From positions 1 to 64,000 of IMG/VR virus record IMGVR_UViG_3300047320_000132: a DNA stretch of 64,000 nucleotides, one strand, 5' to 3'. Positions within the stretch are counted from its first letter, which is position 1, and every line of letters begins with the position of its first letter. The position numbers and the translations under genes were made by a program. The notes beneath the pieces were generated by a model. The model was not told the origin of the DNA. It saw only the letters and a list, made by a program, of their open reading frames with translations, and ran no database searches. This document shows, one piece after another, positions 15,105-23,538 of the stretch. The DNA comes from a virus.

Positions 15105-15998
15105 TTAGAAGTTTAGAACAACTGCACCGTTCACGTTACCGATACCTGCACCTACAGCTTCGTATGCGTGGAATTCGATAATGTCTGCTTCAGTCTTCAG
15201 GAAGACCGTAGGAGCTTGCAACTCATAGAACTGACCTAGGTAGTTCTGCGGAGCAAACACAAGTGCTTGGTTCGTCGGGAGGATGTTAGCCTTGTTCGTC
15301 GTGATGATCTTGTAACCGAAGAACGTATCGAGCGTACCTTCACCACGGAACAGATCCGAAGCGGCAGGCGAACCCACGTCAGTTGCGGCAAAAGTCAGCA
15401 GATCAGCATACATCGATTGCGTCATAAGGATACAACCAACCGGCAGCTTATTCAGAAGCATGAACTTAATACCAGCCATCAGGTTAGCTTTCGTGAAGCC
15501 ACCACCGATGGTGTGAACATTGCTGTTCGCCGTAGCGATTGACAGAATGTTGTTGTAAAAGTTTACGTCTTCTTGCTCTTGGATATCCTTAACGCTGTTT
15601 TCCTGCAGGATCGTGCGAATGTCGGTACGATACGTAGCGAGTTCGAACTTGCTCTTGCGGAAATCTTGCGACATGATCTTTTGGAAAGTCACCGGATAAC
15701 GTGAAGTTTTCCAATAACGAATTTCCGGACGGCCCAGGAACGGAGCAGTAGCTGCAACCGAATCCGGTTCTTTTTCAACGATAACCGTCGGTTCTTCCGT
15801 CAGTTGGCGATCCAGCTCTGAAGCTGTGATTTGAACCGGAGTAAGAATCTTACGGGTAAAGCCGTCTTCACGAAGCTTCTGACGTACGAAAGCTGACATA
15901 GCAGCTGAAGCTTCTTTAGTGTGACCTTGGTCAATCTTGTCGAGGAAAGATTGATTCAGGAATTGTACGTTTACGGTTTCTGTCGAATATGCGCTCAT
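15105..15998 (-). CDS. Major capsid protein candidate
   Basis: A 297-residue protein downstream of the protease, scaffold-like and decoration candidates, the standard capsid position. Features fit HK97-fold capsids: an N-terminal helical region, an E-loop-like stretch (EIRYWKTSRYPVTFQKIM), a spine helix (NSVKDIQEQEDVNFYNNILS) and a P-domain end (ILPTNQALVFAPQNYLGQFY). Near residue 27 HTKEAS matches the hydrophobic-x-K-x-A-S pattern repeated in head-core proteins, so an N-terminal piece may be removed during maturation. It is short for a jumbo phage capsid protein. Identification rests on context and fold-like pattern. Confidence 0.7.
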   Translation of the reverse strand: MSAYSTETVNVQFLNQSFLDKIDQGHTKEASAAMSAFVRQKLREDGFTRKILTPVQITASELDRQLTEEPTVIVEKEPDSVAATAPFLGRPEIRYWKTSRYPVTFQKIMSQDFRKSKFELATYRTDIRTILQENSVKDIQEQEDVNFYNNILSIATANSNVHTIGGGFTKANLMAGIKFMLLNKLPVGCILMTQSMYADLLTFAATDVGSPAASDLFRGEGTLDTFFGYKIITTNKANILPTNQALVFAPQNYLGQFYELQAPTVFLKTEADIIEFHAYEAVGAGIGNVNGAVVLNF

Positions 15999-16012
15999 TT
16001 TAATTATCCCTA

Positions 16013-16435
16013 TTACGCTACTTTGATTGTAAGGTGAGCGGTTTCCGTCGTAGCAGCAGCCACAACGTCAAGTACGAAACCAATAACCGGGTCAGTAGTA
16101 CCGTTAGCAAGTGCCAGTTGACCACTCTTCACCGTCAGCGGCGAGCCAGGAGCATAAGCACCAGCTGCATAGTTCGAAACTTTAGCCAGGAAGTTACCCC
16201 AAAGAACAACTGCCTTACCTGCATACGCTGCCGAACCACTATCACCATTACCGACGATTACCAGGCCTACATTGTTTGACGCCGACGCACCGGTTTTATT
16301 AACAGTGTTATCGCTCTGTTTGGTAACCCAGTCACCATTTTGCAGAGTAGCAGCAGCTGTAATCGGTTCGACGCGCTCTAGAGAACCATCGTACGGCCAG
16401 CCACGGATGATCTCTGCGTTACGTTCCATTAACAT
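16013..16435 (-). CDS. Capsid decoration protein candidate
   Basis: A 140-residue protein, 14 bases upstream of the capsid gene and in the same operon. Composition is Ala/Gly/Val/Thr-rich with beta strands (NVGLVIVGNGDSGSAAYAGK, AVVLWGNFLAKV), similar to lambda gpD-type decoration proteins that stabilise the capsid. Start may be ATG 16,435 or 16,429. A late-type promoter lies 87 bases upstream, with a hairpin (16,470-16,499) in the leader. Assigned by context and composition. Confidence 0.55.
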   Translation of the reverse strand: MLMERNAEIIRGWPYDGSLERVEPITAAATLQNGDWVTKQSDNTVNKTGASASNNVGLVIVGNGDSGSAAYAGKAVVLWGNFLAKVSNYAAGAYAPGSPLTVKSGQLALANGTTDPVIGFVLDVVAAATTETAHLTIKVA

Positions 16436-16469
16436 ATTTGTTTCCTTGTATATGTTTCTTTTTTAAATA

Positions 16470-16499
16470 AGCCAAGTAAAAGCATTGTTCAACTTGGCT
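16470..16499 (-). terminator. Hairpin in the decoration/capsid leader
   Basis: AGCCAAGT/ACTTGGCT, 8 bp, followed on - by TTATTTAAAAAAG. It may be a partial terminator or protect the 5' end of the abundant capsid mRNA. Confidence 0.45.
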
Positions 16500-16521
16500 C
16501 TAAATTTGTTCACAACATTCC

Positions 16522-16528
16522 TATTTTA
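16522..16528 (-). promoter_or_regulatory. TAAAATA late-type promoter, capsid operon
   Basis: ATTAAAATAGGAA on -, 87 bases upstream of the decoration gene. Confidence 0.55.
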
Positions 16529-16567
16529 ATGCGTGATAAATGTAGTGTGGGAAAAAGGATAATTTTC

Positions 16568-17026
16568 TTAGTAATAACTCTGTGAGTTATTGCTTGAAGA
16601 AACTCCTTTAACTACAGCTCCTGTCAAAGCAGCTCCCCCGAGGGCGAGACCAACTTTATTACGGGCTTTAGTCGTTTTAAGCTCAGCTTGATCGATAGCT
16701 GGTTGGAGACTGTTAGCGTGAGCCTGAAGCTTGCTAGCGCGGTTTGCATTATGGGATGCGATGTCTTGGTTCAAAGGACGGGCAGAAGCTCCGTAAACGC
16801 GTCTAGAAGCGTCACCACCCCTATTATCCGCAAGACTCTTGAATACGTTCGCCTTGGCGGTTGCTCTATCAGCTAAAGAAGCTGTTCGAGATTGCGTTGT
16901 AGAAAGACCCTTAAATTCAGCGCCTGTCGCATCTTTAAGAACACCAGGAACAGTTTTAGCTACATTTTTAGCTGCCCCGATAATCCCTGCGATACCTGCG
17001 ATCTTTTCGAGGTATTTATTCATCAT
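16568..17026 (-). CDS. Head protein with MNKYLEKIA tag
   Basis: A 152-residue protein that begins MMNKYLEKIAGIAGIIGAAK; the second ATG (17,023) gives the exact tag. The middle is alanine/arginine-rich and helical (SLADRATAKANVFKSLADNR). A hydrophobic glycine/alanine segment lies near residues 125-140 (KVGLALGGAALTGAVVKGVS), shared in type with other tagged small proteins. Starts within a few bases of the preceding stop, so coupled. Likely an internal head protein. Ends well before the capsid promoter. Confidence 0.65.
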   Translation of the reverse strand: MMNKYLEKIAGIAGIIGAAKNVAKTVPGVLKDATGAEFKGLSTTQSRTASLADRATAKANVFKSLADNRGGDASRRVYGASARPLNQDIASHNANRASKLQAHANSLQPAIDQAELKTTKARNKVGLALGGAALTGAVVKGVSSSNNSQSYY

Positions 17027-17027
17027 G

Positions 17028-17624
17028 TTAACTCAGCATGAATTCAAGAAGTGGGTCGGTCTTAGGACGTGCTACACCTACTCCATTACCCATACCCCAC
17101 GGTTCTTCGATAGCCGATGCAACCTTCATCAGAAGCTCAGGTGAAACGCTTTGTAGTTCAGCAAGGTCTGCTTGGGTAAACTGGGCAGCAGAAGCAATTT
17201 TGTTAAGCTGTTCAGGCATATGAGTCACAGCTTCGATATGATCGAGTTCTGACTGATGTACGGAAGCTTGTTTTTCGATATCGCCCTTAAGGCCAGCGAT
17301 TTGCGTTTCAAGAGCTTCGATGTATTCAGCAGCCTTCTGCAGGAGTTCCACAGTAGGGTTCGATTCATCTGGAAGTGCAAAGCTCGTAAGTTCGGAAATG
17401 TTGAGGTTAGCAGCCTTGACCAGTTTCACAGCGTCTTCAGGGTCAATGCCTTTCATGGTCAAAGCTGAAGCGGCTTCTTTTTCCATGATGTGCTGAGCTA
17501 CTTGATAACGTGCGTCTTTATCGCTATAGCCAGCTTGTTTAAGATGTTCTACAGCAACTGCTTCCGGGGTCGAAAGACGAACGTCTTCCGCGTGTTGCAT
17601 AAGAATTGAGGATAGTTTAGTCAT
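17028..17624 (-). CDS. Helical head-core protein with KxA motifs
   Basis: A 198-residue protein. ATG 17,624 is chosen because it overlaps the previous gene's end by 8 bases with a purine-rich site; the frame is open to 17,705. It is helical and partly coiled coil (EYIEALETQIAGLKGDIEKQ). It contains at least five copies of the hydrophobic-x-K-x-A pattern: IMEKEAAS, LLQKAAE, IEKQASV, LNKIASA and LMKVASA. This matches the scaffold-like and protease proteins nearby and suggests an internal core protein processed in maturation. Unrecognised by family. Confidence 0.6.
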   Translation of the reverse strand: MTKLSSILMQHAEDVRLSTPEAVAVEHLKQAGYSDKDARYQVAQHIMEKEAASALTMKGIDPEDAVKLVKAANLNISELTSFALPDESNPTVELLQKAAEYIEALETQIAGLKGDIEKQASVHQSELDHIEAVTHMPEQLNKIASAAQFTQADLAELQSVSPELLMKVASAIEEPWGMGNGVGVARPKTDPLLEFMLS

Positions 17625-18069
17625 TTTCGTCTTCACTGTGGACTCTGCTGAATCCAGCATTTTCGAGTCGTCTATTGTAATCTTTGGTGTTAGCGATACG
17701 GGCACCGAGACCTAGTCCAAGCACTGCACCGAGAAACTTATTCTTGAAAAGCCGTGACTTTCCAATATTTGTCAGTCTTGATGCGTGAGTTGCAATGGAC
17801 GGATCCAAATGCGCATTTGCAGCGGTACTAGCCAAATAAGGAAGCATAGTTGCCTTCGTATAAAAATGGCCTGCCGTTCCGCCTAGCGTAGCTCCACCTA
17901 GAGCCCAAGCCGCAGTTTGAACCGGATGGATGCCTTCTGCATTTTCAAGTTTTGCAAACTCTTCCCGATTCAAATGGAGCTTATCGACACCATACCAACT
18001 CTTATCATCTGGGTGCGGAGCCATCGCATACGACTCAGCTACCTTCTCAAGATACTTGTTTTTCGACAT
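17617..18069 (-). CDS. Head protein with NKYLEKVA tag
   Basis: A 150-residue protein beginning MSKNKYLEKVAESYAM, a tag variant with two extra N-terminal residues and V for I. It has two hydrophobic Gly/Ala segments (WALGGATLGGTAGHFY near residue 55 and FLGAVLGLGLGARIAN near 113) and an acidic end. Starts inside the end of the upstream tagged gene (23-base overlap). Likely packaged; function unknown. Confidence 0.65.
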   Translation of the reverse strand: MSKNKYLEKVAESYAMAPHPDDKSWYGVDKLHLNREEFAKLENAEGIHPVQTAAWALGGATLGGTAGHFYTKATMLPYLASTAANAHLDPSIATHASRLTNIGKSRLFKNKFLGAVLGLGLGARIANTKDYNRRLENAGFSRVHSEDEND

Positions 18070-18457
18070 GTTTGTTGATCGCTTTATTTAGTTTAACACC
18101 GGCGTAATCAGCAGCCAAACTTGTAGCGCCAGTCAATGCCAAAAGTTTTGCATTATGCATATGTCCTGCACCTTCCCCTATAATTTTGGGAGAGAGTTTT
18201 TGCACTCCAAAACCTGTACCTGCACCGATACCTCCGATTATTCCAGTATCAATAGCGTCGTGTTTCCAATTAGATTCCTGTTCTTGAGCAGCTTTATGTA
18301 ATGCTGCGCTAAGAAGAGTTTTATCCCCGCGAACTAATTTTGAACCTGGTGAAACAACTTTAGATGGTTTCGCAACTTTGCCAAGTCTTGCGCCGACTCC
18401 CTTGGATGCCAAATTCGGAAAAGTCATTCCTGCAATTTTTTCCAAATACTTATTCAA
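18047..18457 (-). CDS. Head protein with MNKYLEKIA tag
   Basis: A 136-residue protein beginning MNKYLEKIAGMTFPNLAS. The N-terminal third is basic (GKVAKPSKVVSPGSKLVRGD). A glycine-rich hydrophobic segment near residues 70-85 (TGIIGGIGAGTGFGV) and another near 110 (ALTGATSLAADYAG) follow. GGAG stands 13 bases upstream of the start, just past the terminator of the scaffold-like gene. Its end overlaps the next tagged gene. Likely injected or internal head protein by tag analogy. Confidence 0.65.
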   Translation of the reverse strand: MNKYLEKIAGMTFPNLASKGVGARLGKVAKPSKVVSPGSKLVRGDKTLLSAALHKAAQEQESNWKHDAIDTGIIGGIGAGTGFGVQKLSPKIIGEGAGHMHNAKLLALTGATSLAADYAGVKLNKAINKHVEKQVS

Positions 18458-18471
18458 TTATTTTCTCCAAG

Positions 18472-18509
18472 AAAAAAACCCCGCCCGTAATGTTGTACAG
18501 AGCGGGGCC
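18472..18509 (-). terminator. Terminator after the scaffold-like gene
   Basis: GCCCCGC...GCGGGG hairpin on - followed by TTTTTTT. Confidence 0.8.
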
Positions 18510-18531
18510 TTAATTTAAGTCAGACTACAGA

Positions 18532-19791
18532 TTAATAGCCGTACAGTTCGTTCGATTTAGCGTTAACCATTTCGATTGCGCTGTCGAAATCAACGCCGTT
18601 AGCGATGAGCATATCGAGAGCAGCCTTCTTTTCACGGCCAACAGCGTATGCACCAGCAGCACCGGCAGCAGCAGCGCCAGCACCCAGATGAACAGCCTTG
18701 TTGTTAGCCAGAGCCTTGAACGAGCCTTGGGTAGCTTGGGCCTTAACGCGGTTAGCGTCAAACGCTACGCCATTAGCAGTCTTCTTAGCAGCACGGCCTA
18801 CATGTTCAGCAGTCGTTGCAGCCTTACGGGCAGCACGAGTTGCTGCACCACCACCGACCGAACGTGCAGCTTCGTTAAGCATCTTTGCAGCGCCAGAAGC
18901 AGCAGCAACCTTCGTAAGCTCAACAGCTTGGTCGAAATCAAAACCAGCAGCTAGGAACGAGTCAAAAGCGGCTTGCTTGACTTGCGTTTCTTCTTCTTGT
19001 TCGAGTTCAAACGCAGCTTCTTTAACCAGGTTCACAGCGGCGTCGAAGTCGAAGCCTTGGCTAACGAGTTCAGAAACAGCTGCAGCCTTTTCTTGTTGGT
19101 CAGCATCGACCCAACCCGTAACACCACCTTGGTTAGGAGTCTGAGCAGCAACTTGTGCGCCTTCTTCCTTAGCAATGCCAGCAGCGGGGTTTTGATCAAC
19201 CGGAGCAGCACCATGAGCCATAGCATCTGAAACGATTGCATCGAAAATTTGGTTGATAGTACCACCATTACCACGACCATCCGTACCCGGTTGGTTTTGG
19301 ATAATGCTATCTTGTTCTGCTACTTGAGCAGCCAGGTCTACCTGGGTCTTGTTCGGAACACCACTGGCAATGCCATTCATGGTGTTTTGGTCACCGACTG
19401 AAGCCAGCTTCTCAAGAAGAGCTTCGGCCAGAGCCTTACCTGCGTCAGCAGCTTGTTTGTTCATAGTATCCTCTGTATTAACTTGATCAAGTTTAATGGA
19501 TGCAACTTTTTGCATTACTTCTTTAGCCAAGGCGGCACCTTTTGCAGCTGCTTCCTTAGTTTGTTCGTCGTCTTTCTTCTTGTCGTCTTTTTGTTCGACG
19601 GCATTTTCTTTCTTAGCAGCTTGGTCGGCTTTGCAAGCAGTATCTAGTTCTTCATCTGCTTTACAAACTGCCGTCTCGGCTTTTTCTTCATCTTTCTTTT
19701 CATCCTTCTCTGACTTTTCGCTGGCGGACTTAGTAAGACCGGCGCTTTTTTCAAGATCCTGGATGAGATCATCAAGACTTAGATTCATCAT
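18532..19791 (-). CDS. Prohead core/scaffold-like protein
   Basis: A 419-residue protein, very rich in A, K, E and D with long helices, directly downstream of the protease and upstream of the capsid: the profile of a scaffolding or core protein. It opens MMNLSLDDLIQDLEKSAGLT and then has a low-complexity charged stretch (residues 25-75). The pattern hydrophobic-x-K-x-A-[AS] recurs: LTKSAS, MQKVAS, MNKQAA, LEKLAS, VKEAAF, VKQAAF, TKVAAA. Two related modules (GFDFDAAVNLVKEAA; GFDFDQAVELTKVAA) and a third near the C-terminus (GVDFDSAIEMVNAKS) form an internal repeat. Probably removed or cleaved during maturation. Confidence 0.65.
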   Translation of the reverse strand: MMNLSLDDLIQDLEKSAGLTKSASEKSEKDEKKDEEKAETAVCKADEELDTACKADQAAKKENAVEQKDDKKKDDEQTKEAAAKGAALAKEVMQKVASIKLDQVNTEDTMNKQAADAGKALAEALLEKLASVGDQNTMNGIASGVPNKTQVDLAAQVAEQDSIIQNQPGTDGRGNGGTINQIFDAIVSDAMAHGAAPVDQNPAAGIAKEEGAQVAAQTPNQGGVTGWVDADQQEKAAAVSELVSQGFDFDAAVNLVKEAAFELEQEEETQVKQAAFDSFLAAGFDFDQAVELTKVAAASGAAKMLNEAARSVGGGAATRAARKAATTAEHVGRAAKKTANGVAFDANRVKAQATQGSFKALANNKAVHLGAGAAAAGAAGAYAVGREKKAALDMLIANGVDFDSAIEMVNAKSNELYGY

Positions 19792-19853
19792 GACTAATAT
19801 CCCTTTTTGAACGAGGCCACTGGATTGTAGCCTTTTGAAAATCTTCAGTCAAT

Positions 19854-21359
19854 CTATTTATTCTGAATCAACTTTAGCATTGCCGACTTGGCTAATTTGT
19901 AAGTCAATTTGTAGTCAGAAGCAGATTTAACTAAAGGTATTTTAACACCATCTGAAAGCTTGTTCAATTCCTGCTCTTTCATTTTCTTCTCAATTACTTG
20001 AGTAATGAACCACTTTGCAGCGAGAGCAGCACCGCCGATTGCTACGATGGCATTGAACACACGCAAGAGTTCAGACTTTTGTGGAGCGTTAGCCAGATTC
20101 TGTTCTCTGAACCTTTCATAAACCGTCGGTTCGATATGATGACCATTTCCGCTGTACCCTACGTTTGTACCTTGCATATATCCATACATCGATGCTTGCT
20201 TATTCATAGCTACACGGCTTTCTACATAATCCGGCAGATACGAAGAATCTTCCATGTGTGGAAGAAGCGCATGCACAATTCCTATATTAGGTTCTGTAAT
20301 TTCACCGAAGTCACGATCAAAGTCCATCAGTGCAGAAGTACCTGATTTATTCACATAAGCAGCAGCCATAGGGCCGATGCCCTTAGCTTCGTCACCGAGG
20401 ATCTTGCGACCAATCAGTTCTGCCAGAAAACCCAATGAAGGGCTAATACCAAGATGACCCAAGGTGCTAAGAACTTCATTAAGCTTATAGTTTCTAAGAA
20501 CGTCGATAACGTCACCTTTCGGATCAGAAACTCGTGATACAAGATTATCAAAACTAGGATCAGCAGATACAACATCACCATCGACCTCTTTTAGTAATTC
20601 TGATAGCTTCTTTAACGACGCGGCTTTGTGCATCGTAATTTCAGATAGGCCAGCCATCATGGCTTCATCTACAGAACCAACAACTTCAGCTGTTGATGCA
20701 ACTTTCTGTAGAACAGAACTCGTTACGTCGGCAGGGCGGAATACGATAGAGATATCGAAGAATCTAAGCGGAGCCAGATTCAACGCCATAACCTTGCGGC
20801 CATCTGGATAAATTCTGCCAAGCTGTTCGCTCAAGTGTTCACAATACTCTTCACGAGTCTTAGCCTTGTTACTGCAAATACTGCAAACGTCGAATGGAGT
20901 ACGGCAAGCCATAGAAGTCTTAGGCCAATCACCGCTTTCGATCTTGTCGACGATGTCAGGGGCCTTGTCATTCCACAGTTCGGCAATAAGCTCAACACGA
21001 TGCATTCTATCGTTATAAACGGAATAGATAACACGCCCGATAGCAATTTCAGGGTTCTTGTTTACGTGGTTGCGGAAGATATGGGCGGGTGAAGTCTCAA
21101 AGGTATTGTGATAATCAATGAGATTCGATTCAGGGAAATAGTCTGCGTTACGGTTGGCACCATAGAATTCACCCGCGCCCATAGCGAGGATGTGCAGATA
21201 TGTCTTTCCATGAATAGGAGTGATTTTGGATGCGAATTGTTGAATACGAGAATCCGCAGCCTGTTTGATGAGACTGCCTGTAAGGTCTCTGTTGTCAAGA
21301 ATCGTAACCTGGGGTTCGTCTTGGTAAAAAGAAGAGGTATCGATCAGTTTTGTTAGCAT
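19854..21359 (-). CDS. Prohead maturation protease candidate
   Basis: A 501-residue protein. Its first 230 residues fit the HK97/S78-like head protease group: MGAGEFYGANRNADYFPESN, then FRNHVNKNPEIAIGRV with a candidate catalytic His, and GDWPKTSMACRTPFDVC with a candidate Ser, followed by LAPLRFFDISIVFRPA. A Cys cluster (CSICSNKAKTREEYCEH) may bind zinc. The C-terminal half is helical with repeats of the KxA pattern (LQKVAST, MHKAASL, MNKQASM, LVKSASD), suggesting self-cleavage. It would cut core and capsid proteins. TAAAATA ends 5 bases before the ATG, as at 12,934. Confidence 0.75.
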   Translation of the reverse strand: MLTKLIDTSSFYQDEPQVTILDNRDLTGSLIKQAADSRIQQFASKITPIHGKTYLHILAMGAGEFYGANRNADYFPESNLIDYHNTFETSPAHIFRNHVNKNPEIAIGRVIYSVYNDRMHRVELIAELWNDKAPDIVDKIESGDWPKTSMACRTPFDVCSICSNKAKTREEYCEHLSEQLGRIYPDGRKVMALNLAPLRFFDISIVFRPADVTSSVLQKVASTAEVVGSVDEAMMAGLSEITMHKAASLKKLSELLKEVDGDVVSADPSFDNLVSRVSDPKGDVIDVLRNYKLNEVLSTLGHLGISPSLGFLAELIGRKILGDEAKGIGPMAAAYVNKSGTSALMDFDRDFGEITEPNIGIVHALLPHMEDSSYLPDYVESRVAMNKQASMYGYMQGTNVGYSGNGHHIEPTVYERFREQNLANAPQKSELLRVFNAIVAIGGAALAAKWFITQVIEKKMKEQELNKLSDGVKIPLVKSASDYKLTYKLAKSAMLKLIQNK

Positions 21360-21364
21360 ATTTA

Positions 21365-21371
21365 TATTTTA
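21365..21371 (-). promoter_or_regulatory. TAAAATA late-type promoter for protease
   Basis: CCTGTAAAATATAAATATG on -: five bases from motif to ATG, no ribosome site seen. Confidence 0.45.
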
Positions 21372-21385
21372 CAGGCAGTTACTAC

Positions 21386-21706
21386 TTAAATACGAATGTA
21401 TTTATTTTTGGTACCAGCAGCTTTCTCTTGTTCGGGCAACTTAACGTGAACATTAACGCTCTGTCGTTTCTTCAAAGCCTCTGCGATATCTTTCAATTGA
21501 TCTAAAGATTTACTTTCCACATCCGCCATGTGATTTCCTCGATGTTTGCTCTCTATACCATTGGCTAGATTCGCAACACCTAGCCCAAGACCGGTAGCAG
21601 ACATACCTAGACCAATCTTGGAGGTTGTTGAACTTCTCTTCCAGCCTTTAGCGAAGCTCTTTCCGAACTCACTTAGACTGGCAATTTTCTCTAGGTATTT
21701 ATTCAT
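21386..21706 (-). CDS. Small head protein with MNKYLEKIA tag
   Basis: A 106-residue protein beginning MNKYLEKIASLSEFGKSF. A glycine-rich hydrophobic segment lies at residues 31-45 (KIGLGMSATGLGLGVA) and the C-terminus is charged, basic and lysine-rich (LPEQEKAAGTKNKYIRI). The start is 3 bases from the previous stop, so translation is coupled. Located directly before the protease gene. Likely an internal head protein. Confidence 0.65.
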   Translation of the reverse strand: MNKYLEKIASLSEFGKSFAKGWKRSSTTSKIGLGMSATGLGLGVANLANGIESKHRGNHMADVESKSLDQLKDIAEALKKRQSVNVHVKLPEQEKAAGTKNKYIRI

Positions 21707-21708
21707 GG

Positions 21709-22248
21709 TTAAACAAACGCTTTAGGATTAACCGAACCGTTGTCACGATAGCGGCCTTCAAGATCCGTAAGACTCTTAATAGTCATCAGATCGATACCGT
21801 CACCTTGAACTGCGTTCGTAAGGATAGATTGTAGCAGATTCGGATCCACTGCAACCAGCGGAGCAAATCTGTAAATCGTATCAGCATACTTTTCAACCTT
21901 AGCAGGGTTCTGATCACGAAGGAACGATGACGAAGCAACAGCATGTTGCAACGACTTAAGGAAGCGTTGGTATCTGAACTGATCCGTTACGAAACGATAA
22001 CCAATCATTGCACCGCCAACCGCACCATGAGAGACGATACCACCAATGCCCTTACCAAGTTGGCCAGCGATATTGTCTGTGAATTCACGACTGATGTCTT
22101 GCTCTGAACGTGGGTTAGCCGCTTCTTTTTCCAGAAGTGCTTCTTTTTCCATCAAAACATGAGTAATGAAGCCTGCTACGAATTGGTCAGCGAGATCTTC
22201 ATTGCCAGCGAATTTTTCAAGACCTAGCTCTTTAACTTTTTCTAACAT
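21709..22248 (-). CDS. Head-core protein
   Basis: A 179-residue protein. The N-terminus has LEKFAGNED and MEKEALLEKEAANPR, variants of the KxA pattern, and is coiled-coil-like. A glycine-rich segment follows (GKGIGGIVSHGAVGGAMIGY, residues 68-87), then a soluble helical domain. It sits in the protease/scaffold operon, 3 bases upstream of a tagged gene. No family recognised; probable head component. Confidence 0.6.
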   Translation of the reverse strand: MLEKVKELGLEKFAGNEDLADQFVAGFITHVLMEKEALLEKEAANPRSEQDISREFTDNIAGQLGKGIGGIVSHGAVGGAMIGYRFVTDQFRYQRFLKSLQHAVASSSFLRDQNPAKVEKYADTIYRFAPLVAVDPNLLQSILTNAVQGDGIDLMTIKSLTDLEGRYRDNGSVNPKAFV

Positions 22249-22273
22249 TTGAATTGTCCTTTGTTTACTTTAA

Positions 22274-23374
22274 TTAATCACGTTGAAGAGCTGACCATAC
22301 GTCATTGCTTCTTCCGGTATGTGAATCTGTACCCGGGTCATACAGAGCTGCATCCATAACTGGGTTAGCTGCTTTCCATACTCCCTTCAGAGCAGAACCT
22401 GAAGTCTTGCCGACAGCCTTGGTAACTGCAACCGCCTGTGACTTTTCGCCAGCACCCATAATAGCTTGGGCATTCGTTTTAACACTTTTTATTGCTGCAT
22501 TTCCGACGGCTTTACCGGCGTCAATTGGAGTCTTTGCAACTCTGCCAGCTACGTAACCCGCCGCATAGCCAGGAGCACCAATAGTTTTGTTAACTACGTT
22601 CTTTGCACCGGCACTAACATTATTCATCGTATTAACGAATGAATTTGTTTTGATACCTTGAGTCGTTTCTGCAGCTTGCTTTTGAAGACTCGATCTTTCA
22701 CGTTGTTCACGAACCAGTTCACGAGCTTGCTTATATAGATTCGAGAAATTAGTAACGTCCTTCAGTTGGGCTTCTTTGAAAAGACCAACACCTGCGAGGT
22801 CACGATACTTTTGAACTGAGCCTGAAACAAGGACCGACAATTCTTTGAATTCCTGTTCGCTCGTTACACAAGCCAACTTATCCATCCACTTCTCATCCTT
22901 GCCAATAGCCTTAGCCGTCTTGACAAGAGTATCAGCAACAGTAATGCTTTCTATTTGTAGACGTTCAAGTGATTCTTTATTAGCGGAAGCTTCTTTTACG
23001 AAGTAAGTAATCTTTTCACCGAATTCCAGTTCACGCATTTGATATGCAGAAGCTGTCTTTTCGATACTTTTACTTTCAACGCTAATGGTTGCTGCCACTT
23101 TTTCCTGGAAGTTATCAGGAAGCGTAGCCGAAGCCATGACTTCAGCGTATTTTGCAAGTGGGAATTCTACCGTACGGTCTTCGCTCAACTGCAGTACTTT
23201 CAGATAAGCGATGTTGTTTGTTGATTCAACAGCACGCTTAACTTGTTCTTCATTAAGTTCATAAGCTGCCGCTTGTTTAGCCAAGCCAACGCTTAGTGGA
23301 ACTTTGTTATTTAGAAAATCTTCGACCGCGCTGATCGAAAGATCCCTAAGTTGTTCTGGCGAGATGTTTGCCAT
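22274..23374 (-). CDS. Large helical head-core protein
   Basis: A 366-residue, mainly helical protein. The first 230 residues carry about ten copies of hydrophobic-x-K-x-A (LAKQAAA, LAKYAEV, EKVAATI, EKTASAY, VKEASAN, VKTAKAI, MDKLACV, LFKEAQL, LYKQARE, LQKQAAE), the densest in the window. The C-terminal 130 residues are Gly/Ala-rich and basic (GAKNVVNKTIGAPGYAAGYV). AAGGGATAAAC precedes the ATG and a late-type promoter lies 42 bases upstream, within the preceding small gene. Possibly core or DNA-binding internal protein. Confidence 0.6.
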   Translation of the reverse strand: MANISPEQLRDLSISAVEDFLNNKVPLSVGLAKQAAAYELNEEQVKRAVESTNNIAYLKVLQLSEDRTVEFPLAKYAEVMASATLPDNFQEKVAATISVESKSIEKTASAYQMRELEFGEKITYFVKEASANKESLERLQIESITVADTLVKTAKAIGKDEKWMDKLACVTSEQEFKELSVLVSGSVQKYRDLAGVGLFKEAQLKDVTNFSNLYKQARELVREQRERSSLQKQAAETTQGIKTNSFVNTMNNVSAGAKNVVNKTIGAPGYAAGYVAGRVAKTPIDAGKAVGNAAIKSVKTNAQAIMGAGEKSQAVAVTKAVGKTSGSALKGVWKAANPVMDAALYDPGTDSHTGRSNDVWSALQRD

Positions 23375-23376
23375 GT

Positions 23377-23538
23377 TTATCCCTTGCGACCTTTTTTGGT
23401 CCCTTTAGTCATGTCTATTTTAGTCTTGAGACTCATGAAAGGCTTACTCTTTGGAGCCTTAAGGGGCTTCTGACCAGCTCTTACCTGAAGCTGGCCTCCT
23501 TTCTTTCTAGCAGCGATTTTCTCTAGGTATTTATTCAT
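23377..23538 (-). CDS. 53-aa basic protein with MNKYLEKIA tag
   Basis: ATG 23,538 opens a 53-residue frame beginning MNKYLEKIAARKKGGQLQVR and ending TKKGTKKGRKG-like in lysine/arginine runs; TAA is at 23,377-23,379. It overlaps the HNH gene stop as ATGA. After the tag almost every third residue is basic, so the mature part would bind DNA, as do small internal head proteins. It is short enough to be missed by routine calling, but the exact tag makes it secure. Confidence 0.75.
   Translation of the reverse strand: MNKYLEKIAARKKGGQLQVRAGQKPLKAPKSKPFMSLKTKIDMTKGTKKGRKG
23416..23422 (-). promoter_or_regulatory. TAAAATA late-type promoter
   Basis: GACTAAAATAGAC on -, inside the 53-aa gene and 42 bases upstream of the next late gene start. 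Confidence 0.5.
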
